11,642 nt of DNA from Phycisphaerae bacterium (GTDB lineage: Bacteria; Planctomycetota; Phycisphaerae; UBA1845; UTPLA1). Below the pieces are notes generated by a model that ran no database searches, was not told the DNA's origin, and was given only the letters and a program-made list of their open reading frames with translations. A program made the translations under genes and the position numbers. Shown piece by piece: positions 6,130 to 11,642 of the stretch. The number at the start of each line of letters is the position of its first letter. Within the stretch, counting starts at the first letter, position 1. The DNA is taken from NCBI GenBank assembly GCA_029259995.1, contig JAJDEC010000086.1, positions 1 to 11,642 on the forward strand, written 5' to 3'.

Positions 6130-7166
6130 AGAAGCTCCGCGTCCTTGTCTTAACGCATCAGGATATCGAGCTGCCGGACTCGCTGGACGGCATGCCCGAG
6201 TCCGAGGTGAAGGCGATCAAGACGGAATACGACGTCGTGACGGCGCTGGAGCATCTCGGCCACGAGGTGCGCACGCTGGCCGCGCCGGAAGACATGACGG
6301 ATGTGCGGCGCGTGTTGTATTCATGGAAGCCCGACGTCGTGTTCAATCTTCTAGAAGAATTTCGCGGCGAGGGGATCTACGTTCCGTATCTGCTCGGCTA
6401 TCTCGAGCTGATCGGTCAGGCCTTCACGGGCTGCAATCCCGCGGGGCTGCTTCTGGCCGATCGCAAGATCATGACGAAGAAAGTGCTTCGCTATCATCGG
6501 ATTCCGGTTCCGGAATTCGCCGTATTCCCGCGTGGCAGAAAAGTGCGGCGGCCGAAGAAGCTCGAGTTTCCGCTGATCGTAAAGTCGGCGACGGAGCACG
6601 GATCCGTCGGCATTTCGCAGGCGTCGATCGTCAATTCGGATGAGAAGCTGGCCGAACGCGTCGCATACGTTCACGAACAGATCGGCACGGACGCCGTCGC
6701 CGAGGCCTATATCCAGGGACGCGAACTGAACCTCGGCCTGATCGGCAACAACCGGGTCGAAGCGCTGCTGTTGTGGGAGTTGTATTTCGAGAAGATGGCG
6801 CCGGGTACATATCCCATTGCGACGGCGCGCGTGAAGTGGGATTACGATTATCAGGAAAAGCGCGGCATCACGATGGGGCCGGCGAAGGATCTGCCGGCCG
6901 GCGTTGAAAGCAAGATCATGCGGATGGCGCGGCGCGTCTATCGGATTCTCGGCTTGAACGGATACGCGCGAATGGACTTTCGGCTGACGGACGATGGCAA
7001 AGTCTATCTGCTCGAACCGAATCCGAACCCTGATCTCGCCTATGATGAGGATTTCTGCGAGTCGGCGCGAGAGAAGGGCATCGAATTCGACGATCTCATT
7101 CAGCGGATTCTCAATCTGGGGATTCGCTATAACAATGACCGCAAGCGGGATCGTGAAGCCGAGTAG
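6126..7166 (+). CDS. ATP-grasp ligase related to D-alanine--D-alanine ligase
   Basis: The 346-residue protein has Ddl-like order. An N-terminal Rossmann-like part carries FNLLEEFRGEG (73-83) and TGCNP (101-105). The central ATP-grasp lid has LIVKSATEHGSVGIS (150-164; K153 likely binds ATP) and GRELNLGLIG (198-207). The C-terminal metal and ATP part has ARMDFRL (281-287; D284) and LEPNPNPDL (296-304; E297, N299 and N301 as likely Mg2+ ligands). The enzyme should activate a carboxylate as acyl-phosphate and join it to an amine in the cytoplasm. The length is near that of ordinary Ddl, but the sequence matches the Ddl-like subgroup found with HEAGH peptidases rather than the cell-wall enzyme, whose murF/ftsQ context is absent. 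So I give no symbol. The start at 6126 overlaps the peptidase stop as ATGA. A longer upstream extension of this frame overlaps the peptidase gene and is not used. It ends 74 bases from the convergent PilT gene. Confidence 0.9.
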   Translation: MKKLRVLVLTHQDIELPDSLDGMPESEVKAIKTEYDVVTALEHLGHEVRTLAAPEDMTDVRRVLYSWKPDVVFNLLEEFRGEGIYVPYLLGYLELIGQAFTGCNPAGLLLADRKIMTKKVLRYHRIPVPEFAVFPRGRKVRRPKKLEFPLIVKSATEHGSVGISQASIVNSDEKLAERVAYVHEQIGTDAVAEAYIQGRELNLGLIGNNRVEALLLWELYFEKMAPGTYPIATARVKWDYDYQEKRGITMGPAKDLPAGVESKIMRMARRVYRILGLNGYARMDFRLTDDGKVYLLEPNPNPDLAYDEDFCESAREKGIEFDDLIQRILNLGIRYNNDRKRDREAE

Positions 7167-7192
7167 CGTGCCTGGGTATCGGCGGCGATGAT

Positions 7193-7213
7193 GCCGTTTT
7201 CGCAGGCAACGGC
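7193..7213. terminator. Possible bidirectional hairpin between convergent genes
   Basis: GCCGTT (7193-7198) and AACGGC (7208-7213) are perfect 6-base inverted arms around a 9-base loop, and outer bases can extend the stem past a small bulge. It lies in the only gap between the convergent ATP-grasp and PilT genes, where termination is needed for both. A short T-run occurs within the loop side, not after the stem, so it is not a textbook intrinsic terminator. Confidence 0.3.
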
Positions 7214-7240
7214 GCATGGATCTCAACGACGCTCACGCCG

Positions 7241-8479
7241 TCAGTGCTGCATTTCCTCGACAAACGCGATCGGATTGTTGGCCCACTTTTCGGCTTCCAT
7301 GGGCGTGATGAGCCCTCGGCGAACATGGCCGGCCAGGCATTTTTCCAGCGTGATCATGCGTTCCTCGCTCATGTCCTTCGTCTTTGTCTGCAACTGAGAG
7401 TAGAGCTGTTCCAGCTTGTTCAGGCGTATCAGATTCGAGACGGCGTAGATGTTGTTGAGGACCTCCATGGCGACGATGCGGCCTTTTCCGTCGGCGCGGG
7501 GGATCAGCTTTTGCGAGAGAATGTGGCTGAGGCCGAGGGAGAGCTGGCTCGCGATTTCGTCCTGATGGTTCGGCGGGAACAGGTCGAGGACGCGCGTGAT
7601 CGTGCCGCGGGCGTCGCGCGTATGGAGCGTGGAGAAGACGAGATGTCCCGTCTCGGCCGCCGTGAGTGTCCACATGGCAGAGTCCCGATCTCGCATTTCG
7701 CCCACGAAGATGACGTCGGGATCTTCGCGCAGGCAGTCCCGCAGACCGCGTTCATAGCTCGGGACATCGCGGCCGACTTCGCGCTGTGACACGAGCGCGA
7801 CATTGCTGTGCAGCTGGTATTCGACGGGGTCCTCGAGCGTGATGATTCGGCACGCTCGCGTTCGCGCGATGTGATTGATCATAGACGCGATCGTCGTGCT
7901 CTTTCCGGCGCCGGTCGTTCCCGTGACGAGGACGAGGCCCTGTTGTTTGCGCACGATGTCCTGCCAGACGTTGTTGGGGAAGCCGATTTCATTGACGGGG
8001 GGCGGCGTCGATTGCAGGGCGCGGACGGCGATCGCGATGCCGTGCGTGTCGTAAAAACAGTTGAGCCGGAATTGGAGGAATTCCGTGAAGCAGGAACTAT
8101 CGACGGAGCGATCACGGATCAGCCGTTCGTATTCGCGATCGGCCAGGAGCGAGCGGGCGAAACTCTCAACGGTCGGACCGTCGAGGGGCGGTCCTTTCAT
8201 TTTCTGCAAGTTGCCGTCCACGCGATAGAGCGGTGGGCTGCCGACTTTGATGTGCAGATCGGACACGCGCAGGGATCCCATCTGCTGAAAGTAGTCGAGC
8301 AGATCGAGCATGCTCAGTTTGCGATCTCCGTTGATCACGTAGGCTGGCGTGTCGAGATTGAGTTTGTTGGACAAGTGCCGTGGCTCCTTGGCTGGTGAAG
8401 ACGGTTCGATGATCAGATCGCCAGGCGTCTGATCGAGGTGCTTTTCGGCACCTGGATTCGGTTCGTTGATCGATGCCAT
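7241..8479 (-). CDS. pilT: PilT-type pilus retraction / secretion ATPase
   Basis: The 412-residue product has every catalytic block of PilT-like secretion ATPases: SDLHIKVGSPPLYRVDG (73-89), Walker A GTTGAGKST (187-195; K193), the Asp box IITLEDPVEY (212-221), Walker B DPDVIFVGEMRD (253-264; E261) and the His box AAETGHLVFSTLHT (274-287; H279, H286). The absence of the four-cysteine zinc module of GspE/PilB and the C-terminal helices argue for PilT rather than an assembly ATPase. These hexameric cytoplasmic enzymes drive pilus depolymerisation. Two departures stand out. An extra polar N-terminal region of about 55 residues precedes the usual start, and the PilT signature AIRNLIRE reads AVSNLIRL (346-353). 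The ATG at 8479 has AGGA six bases upstream. It is the last gene of the leftward operon, after the Zn-knuckle protein and pseudopilins, so it probably powers that machine. A PilU-like role is possible. Confidence 0.9.
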   Translation of the reverse strand: MASINEPNPGAEKHLDQTPGDLIIEPSSPAKEPRHLSNKLNLDTPAYVINGDRKLSMLDLLDYFQQMGSLRVSDLHIKVGSPPLYRVDGNLQKMKGPPLDGPTVESFARSLLADREYERLIRDRSVDSSCFTEFLQFRLNCFYDTHGIAIAVRALQSTPPPVNEIGFPNNVWQDIVRKQQGLVLVTGTTGAGKSTTIASMINHIARTRACRIITLEDPVEYQLHSNVALVSQREVGRDVPSYERGLRDCLREDPDVIFVGEMRDRDSAMWTLTAAETGHLVFSTLHTRDARGTITRVLDLFPPNHQDEIASQLSLGLSHILSQKLIPRADGKGRIVAMEVLNNIYAVSNLIRLNKLEQLYSQLQTKTKDMSEERMITLEKCLAGHVRRGLITPMEAEKWANNPIAFVEEMQH

Positions 8480-8516
8480 GAACTATCCTATTCACTCGGC
8501 AGTCACAAAGTCATGT

Positions 8517-8819
8517 TTACAGGTCAGGGGCGTCGGGACATGCGCGGCAGCGCCGCGATCCGTCGGGAAGGAAGAAGACATTCGGCAGGGCTTTTCCGCA
8601 CACCTGACAGACGCCCATTCCGTCGGGTGGAAGGGGATTGCCGCGGGCGTCGAGCCTGGATTTCTCGAAACGGGCGACATTTGTTCGCTGTTGCCGAGAC
8701 GCGTAAATGACGCGGACGGCAATGTAGATGACGAGTCCGATGGCGATGGCGACGCCGATGCATGCGAGAATTCCGATAAAGAGTCTGATGTTCTGGCCGA
8801 ACATCGTCAGCGGGTTCAT
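8517..8819 (-). CDS. Small single-pass membrane protein with paired CxxC zinc knuckles
   Basis: The 100-residue product has a hydrophobic helix at about 11-36, a basic juxtamembrane stretch (R42-R55), and then a C-terminal domain with C71-x2-C74 and C91-x2-C94, separated by 16 residues. This spacing is typical of a rubredoxin-like or zinc-ribbon knuckle. By the positive-inside rule the basic stretch and knuckle should face the cytoplasm, where the pilus ATPase acts. I do not recognise a named family. The gene starts with ATG overlapping the stop of the GspK-like gene (ATGA) and ends 37 bases before the PilT start, so it is inside the operon between pseudopilins and ATPase. A role in recruiting or regulating the ATPase or platform is inference from position only. 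The regular CxxC pair and tight gene junctions make the gene itself convincing. Confidence 0.82.
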   Translation of the reverse strand: MNPLTMFGQNIRLFIGILACIGVAIAIGLVIYIAVRVIYASRQQRTNVARFEKSRLDARGNPLPPDGMGVCQVCGKALPNVFFLPDGSRRCRACPDAPDL

Positions 8820-9202
8820 TCGTCGATCTCTAAGCGGGGCAGGACAATCGTGAGCTGGGATGCACAGCGGCCGGAGGAAAGGCGTGCTCTGATGCGCGTC
8901 GCATTGATCTTGTCGTCATGCGAGATCTTCAATGTCGACTCGGTTGAACCAGCAATTGTCTCGTCGACCTCGAGCGTGATCGTCTCGCCCGGTCGCATCG
9001 CCGCAACTCTGTCTGGATGAAGATCGATCCACAGTCTCGCATCGGCGATGCGTTGCGCGACGGCTGCGTCGAGTTCCGCTTGCCGGGTTCGAACTGCCAG
9101 CGCGTGATAGCTTTTGCCGCCGATCATGAGCGTGACACCGATCAGTGCGACGACGAACAGTGAAATCAGCAGGAAGTGTCCTCGACGTTGGCGGTGGTTC
9201 AT
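8816..9202 (-). CDS. Minor pseudopilin-like protein, GspK-type N terminus
   Basis: The 128-residue protein opens with a short basic leader ending R6-R7-G8, followed by HFLLISLFVVALIGVTLMIGG, a pilin-type hydrophobic helix. The predicted prepilin peptidase cut is G8|H9. Position +5 is Ile13 instead of Glu, which is also characteristic of GspK pseudopilins, whose cleaved N terminus lacks Glu5. The soluble part is only about 95 residues, with a helical stretch (34-60) and then beta-rich sequence. Full GspK proteins usually exceed 300 residues and carry a large inserted helical domain, so this is a minimal version or a different minor pseudopilin. It should sit in the inner membrane and join the pilus tip. 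Its ATG overlaps the upstream GspJ-like stop, and its own stop overlaps the Zn-knuckle gene start, both as ATGA, so the start is secure. The GspK relationship rests on the N terminus and gene order only. Confidence 0.75.
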   Translation of the reverse strand: MNHRQRRGHFLLISLFVVALIGVTLMIGGKSYHALAVRTRQAELDAAVAQRIADARLWIDLHPDRVAAMRPGETITLEVDETIAGSTESTLKISHDDKINATRIRARLSSGRCASQLTIVLPRLEIDE

Positions 9203-9840
9203 CGTGCGCCTCCTACTCGCAGTGTGGTATCAAAACGTCGTCGGATGGGGGCTCGCACGTCGAGTGCCTGGCGACTTTCGAAGGTGAGACGAATCGTTGT
9301 TGCGCCGGCAGCGATCCTATCCACGGTGCCTGGATGGACGTGCATCAACAGGTCCCGCAGGGACCAGACGCGATGGGGAATGTCGTCTTTCGGGCAGAGC
9401 CGAGCCAGGAAGAATGTGGGCGGGGCGTCGGCGAGCGTCGAAACTTCAGATCGCGGGACAACGGCCGTCTCGGAGATCAGGTAGTAGGTCACGACGCCGA
9501 CGTCGGATGAGAGCGTGATCGTCGCATCGAGTGCGCGATGCGTGTCATCCGCCTGCGATGGAAGGTCCTGCAATTCCGAGAGGATATTCGGGACCGACGG
9601 ATTTTCTTCGAAGGCAGCGATGCCAACGTGATTGGCGGCGAGAAAGTCGGCTCGCATCGAACGCAGGATGCGATGCATGATTTCCTGGCGATTGGCTTGA
9701 TCGGCCAGGCCACGGGAGATCTTGAGTTGATACGCGAGGGCCCAGGTGAGTGTCGCCAGCAGGATCGCCAGCAGGGGCAGGATGGCAATCACTTCGAGCA
9801 GCGTGAATGCGCGCACGGTCCGGCGTCGAGTTCCGATCAT
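9199..9840 (-). CDS. Prepilin-type pseudopilin, GspJ/PilW-like
   Basis: A clear type IV prepilin signal is present: the basic leader MIGTRRRTVRA, then the cut A11|F12 in RAFTLLEVIAIL, with the conserved Glu at +5 (E16) and a hydrophobic helix to about residue 37. The remaining roughly 175 residues alternate helix and strand (for example ITLSSDVGVVTYYL, 107-120, and a late beta segment ATTIRLTFESRQAL), as in GspJ/PilW minor pseudopilins. The length of 213 residues is normal for GspJ. The product should be processed by a prepilin peptidase, which is not in this window, and then inserted in the inner membrane to form part of the tip complex that primes pilus assembly. Both ends overlap neighbouring genes by ATGA. 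Order in the operon (GspI-like, GspJ-like, GspK-like) matches general secretion systems, which supports the assignment. Confidence 0.88.
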   Translation of the reverse strand: MIGTRRRTVRAFTLLEVIAILPLLAILLATLTWALAYQLKISRGLADQANRQEIMHRILRSMRADFLAANHVGIAAFEENPSVPNILSELQDLPSQADDTHRALDATITLSSDVGVVTYYLISETAVVPRSEVSTLADAPPTFFLARLCPKDDIPHRVWSLRDLLMHVHPGTVDRIAAGATTIRLTFESRQALDVRAPIRRRFDTTLRVGGAR

Positions 9841-10211
9841 CGAACAGCCTCCTGCTGGACGAGCCCGCTCAGTCGGACGCTCGCCGATTTTCGGCCATGG
9901 GTGAACGCGTCGACCTGGACTGTCGCTCGATCGAATCCGGCAAAGTCGCCGGAAGCGGGTGTGCGCTCGATTTGAATTTCCAAGTGCTGAAAACTTTTCT
10001 TGAGTGATTCGGGCGCTGCCGTGGCGCCGTTGCGAATGTCGTTAAGGACGGCTTCGGCGGCGAGTGTGGCCTGTTGGCGTGCGATGAGGTCGTGGCTTGA
10101 TCGGGCGAGGCCGAGCATGCCGGCCGTGAATGCGCCGATCACGACGATGATCGTGATGAGCGCGGCGATGGCCTCCAGCTGAAGGACGGCTCGTCGAAGC
10201 GGTTTCATCAT
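9837..10211 (-). CDS. Prepilin-type pseudopilin, GspI/PilV-like
   Basis: The 124-residue protein begins MMKPLRRA and then VLQLEAIAALITIIVVIGAF. A cut at A8|V9 places the conserved Glu at +5 (E13), as in type IV prepilins, although the usual FTLxE is replaced by VLQLE. One hydrophobic helix (about 9-31) leads into a short helical linker and a beta-rich domain with segments such as HLEIQIERTP and ATVQVDAF. The size and position before the GspJ-like gene match GspI/PilV minor pseudopilins. I chose the first of two adjacent ATGs (10211) because it overlaps the upstream GspF stop as ATGA, the junction used by the rest of the operon; the second ATG (10208) would shift the start by one codon only. 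A much longer same-frame extension antedates this start, but it is out-of-frame GspF sequence. The atypical cleavage region should be checked against a prepilin peptidase specificity model. Confidence 0.82.
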   Translation of the reverse strand: MMKPLRRAVLQLEAIAALITIIVVIGAFTAGMLGLARSSHDLIARQQATLAAEAVLNDIRNGATAAPESLKKSFQHLEIQIERTPASGDFAGFDRATVQVDAFTHGRKSASVRLSGLVQQEAVR

Positions 10212-11377
10212 AGTTCCCACCATTGGCTTGCCGATGCATCGATGATTGATGTGAGCATCAACAGGATTGCTGCGCAGATACTCGCAACGAGGAGCCCCGT
10301 CATCAGCGTTGCGGCGATCGACATCGCCATGCGTATTGCGCGTTTGTGTCGGTCGAACAAGAGGACGAAGTATTGCTCGGCGGCGAAGAGCGGCGCTTCG
10401 AAATTCCGATCGCGCACGCCGACGCCGACATATCGAAGGAGCGATTCCGGCAGGCGGGCGATGCGTCCAGCGCCGACGGCATCCTGACCTGCGCGCACGG
10501 CGACGGCCCAGGCTCGAAGACGTCGCCGCCACCAATAATTGGTCCTCACACTTGCGGCCAGATCGATCGCGCGATCCAGCGGCCAGCCCGCGGCTGCCGC
10601 GATTCGAATCGTCGGCAGTGAATAGATGCATGCTTCGGCGATGGCGGCGCGGCGGAAGAATGGAATCAACCAGCGAATCGTGTCCCGGGCGTTGCTCAAC
10701 AACGTCACGCGTCCCAGCGGCGCGCGGATGAGCATGACAATCGGCCAGGCGATGCAGAAGAGCGTCGTCGTCACGATGACGCCGTGGAAGAGCATGCCAT
10801 ACCATGTTGTTGGCGAACTCTCCGTCATGACGCCGGACAGGAGGATCTCCGATGAGAACAACGGCGTCGTTACATCGAAGTCCTCCATGACGACAACGAA
10901 CCTGGGAACCGCGAAGACTGCAAACCAAAGCAGGCACATCAGGCACATCGAAAACGACATGAGTGGCAGGGCGAAGGAAAACGGATCGGCTGCCGCTCTT
11001 GTGCTTGCCATGCGCTCGCGTCTTGCGCTGATGATCGAAATCGCGTCGGGGATCGTCCCGGATTGTTCGGCGGCCTGAATGATGGATCGATCGACGGCGG
11101 TGCACTTGGGCCACGACTTGCTGATTGCTTCGCTGAACGGGAGACCGCGGCCGAGCATCCAGGCGAACTGGCGCAAGAAGTATGCGTTGCCGGTCGGTTC
11201 ACGAACGGACGTCATTTGAATCGACTGTGCGAGCGGCAGATTATGGCGAACGATGAATGCAACGTGCCTGATGAATGAAGCGCTCTTCATCTGTTTCAAT
11301 TTCGATGCGAAAATCATGAGAATCAGCGTCGTGGAGAAAACCAAGAACAGAATGACGATTGGAGCTATGTAAAGCAT
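10208..11377 (-). CDS. Type II secretion / type IV pilus platform protein, GspF/PilC family
   Basis: The 389-residue protein has two GspF-type cytoplasmic helical domains. The first (about 34-150) contains FIRHVAFIVRHNLPLAQSI and IIQAAEQSGTIPDAI (99-113), matching the family's GE(S/Q)SG region. The second (about 240-355) contains LPTIRIAAAAGWPLDRAI and LFAAEQYFVLLFDR. Hydrophobic helices occur at about 1-25, 135-160, 195-218 and 352-378. GspF/PilC forms the inner-membrane platform that couples the hexameric ATPase to pilin extrusion or removal. The N-terminal helix is unusual, because standard GspF proteins start with the soluble domain and have three membrane helices. The ATG at 11377 is 38 bases after the stop of a second GspF-type gene; AGGA lies too far upstream to be a good ribosome site, with only GAG nearby. 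The TGA overlaps the pseudopilin ATG. I give no symbol because gsp versus pil naming is not decidable here. Confidence 0.88.
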   Translation of the reverse strand: MLYIAPIVILFLVFSTTLILMIFASKLKQMKSASFIRHVAFIVRHNLPLAQSIQMTSVREPTGNAYFLRQFAWMLGRGLPFSEAISKSWPKCTAVDRSIIQAAEQSGTIPDAISIISARRERMASTRAAADPFSFALPLMSFSMCLMCLLWFAVFAVPRFVVVMEDFDVTTPLFSSEILLSGVMTESSPTTWYGMLFHGVIVTTTLFCIAWPIVMLIRAPLGRVTLLSNARDTIRWLIPFFRRAAIAEACIYSLPTIRIAAAAGWPLDRAIDLAASVRTNYWWRRRLRAWAVAVRAGQDAVGAGRIARLPESLLRYVGVGVRDRNFEAPLFAAEQYFVLLFDRHKRAIRMAMSIAATLMTGLLVASICAAILLMLTSIIDASASQWWEL

Positions 11378-11415
11378 GGGTTCTCAAAATTCCTGTTGGA
11401 ACAAATTGCGTTGCC

Positions 11416-11642
11416 TCAACCGCCAGTGAGCGAATTGATGAGGCTGACCAGCGGCAACATCAGAGAGAGAACAACAATGCCGATGACGGCGCCCACAAGG
11501 AAGATGACGATCGGACCGATCAGGATACGCACGAGCGCCATCTTGTGCCGCGCGACGATGTCATAGGTTCTCGCCAGGTCCGCCAGGGCATCGACGAGTT
11601 GACCTCGGACGCCGGCGACCTGGATTGTGTAGGTCACGAGTG
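11416..11642 (-). CDS. C-terminal end of a second GspF/PilC-family protein (partial)
   Basis: Only the last 75 or so codons are inside the window; the gene extends past the right edge. The sequence reads through a helical amphipathic stretch, ALADLARTYD, then LIGPIVIFLVGAVIGIVVLS and LMLPLVSLINSLTGG up to the TGA at 11416. This is the standard C-terminal membrane helix and tail of GspF proteins, whose family pattern is a long hydrophobic helix, then LPL, then a short polar end. An internal GTG near the edge is not the start; the frame is open to the window boundary. It precedes the complete GspF-type gene by 38 bases, so the operon encodes two platform proteins in tandem. The assembly ATPase and major pilin genes may lie further upstream, outside the window. 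Confidence 0.85.
   Translation of the reverse strand, partial: LVTYTIQVAGVRGQLVDALADLARTYDIVARHKMALVRILIGPIVIFLVGAVIGIVVLSLMLPLVSLINSLTGG

Noticed and set aside
6351..7226. Leftward 291-codon frame
   Set aside because: Antisense to the ATP-grasp gene, whose motifs are complete; Arg- and Ile-rich shadow sequence with no domain.
7808..8398. Rightward 196-codon frame
   Set aside because: Antisense to the PilT gene, whose nucleotide-binding motifs are intact in the other strand.
10212..11114. Same-frame upstream extension of the GspI-like pseudopilin (425 codons in total)
   Set aside because: The extension is an out-of-frame reading of the GspF gene, rich in Arg and His. The prepilin leader and ATGA junction place the start at 10211.
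1..11642. CRISPR arrays, insertion sequences, tRNA or rRNA genes
   Set aside because: No regularly spaced repeats, transposase motifs, terminal inverted repeats or tRNA/rRNA signatures were seen by reading; gaps between genes are short and accounted for.

Overview
The window is a dense, moderately GC-rich bacterial chromosomal segment with no mobile element, CRISPR array, tRNA or rRNA that I can see. Its mix of gatB, cinA, a peptidase/ATP-grasp pair and a type IV pilus / type II secretion-like operon, together with sparse Shine-Dalgarno sequences and several large unknown membrane or lipoproteins, would fit a planctomycete-like or other environmental Gram-negative lineage. That assignment is inference only, because no marker gene here settles taxonomy.

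Layout, left to right. (1) Positions 1-4327 read leftward: an alpha/beta-hydrolase-like lipoprotein, then a large seven-helix membrane protein of unknown family, then cinA (joined to it by an ATGA overlap), then a roughly 300-base gap, then the start of gatB, which runs off the left edge. (2) Positions 4328-4634 are a divergent intergenic region with inverted repeats and a possible rightward promoter. (3) Positions 4635-7166 read rightward: a 103-residue protein of unknown function, a zinc metallopeptidase with an HEAGH motif, and a D-Ala-D-Ala-ligase-like ATP-grasp enzyme that overlaps the peptidase stop by ATGA. (4) Positions 7241-11642 read leftward and converge on region 3. This is a pilus/secretion operon: the C-terminal end of one GspF/PilC-type protein, a second complete GspF-type protein, three small pseudopilin-like proteins, a small membrane protein with two CxxC knuckles, and a PilT-type ATPase.

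How the genes work together. The right-hand operon should build an inner-membrane platform (two GspF-like proteins), a minor-pseudopilin tip complex and a PilT-like ATPase. The assembly ATPase and the major pilin are not in the window and may lie upstream, beyond the right edge. The central operon looks like a cytosolic peptide or amide-bond module, one enzyme ligating and one hydrolysing, with an unknown small partner. The left operon couples an envelope lipoprotein and an unknown membrane protein to CinA; no mechanistic link between them is obvious. Six gene junctions in the window are 4-base ATGA overlaps, so translational coupling is a recurring feature.

The best candidates for something under-described are the 103-aa/peptidase/ATP-grasp operon, the lipoprotein whose nucleophile elbow has Gly where Ser is expected, and the Zn-knuckle membrane protein between the pseudopilins and PilT.
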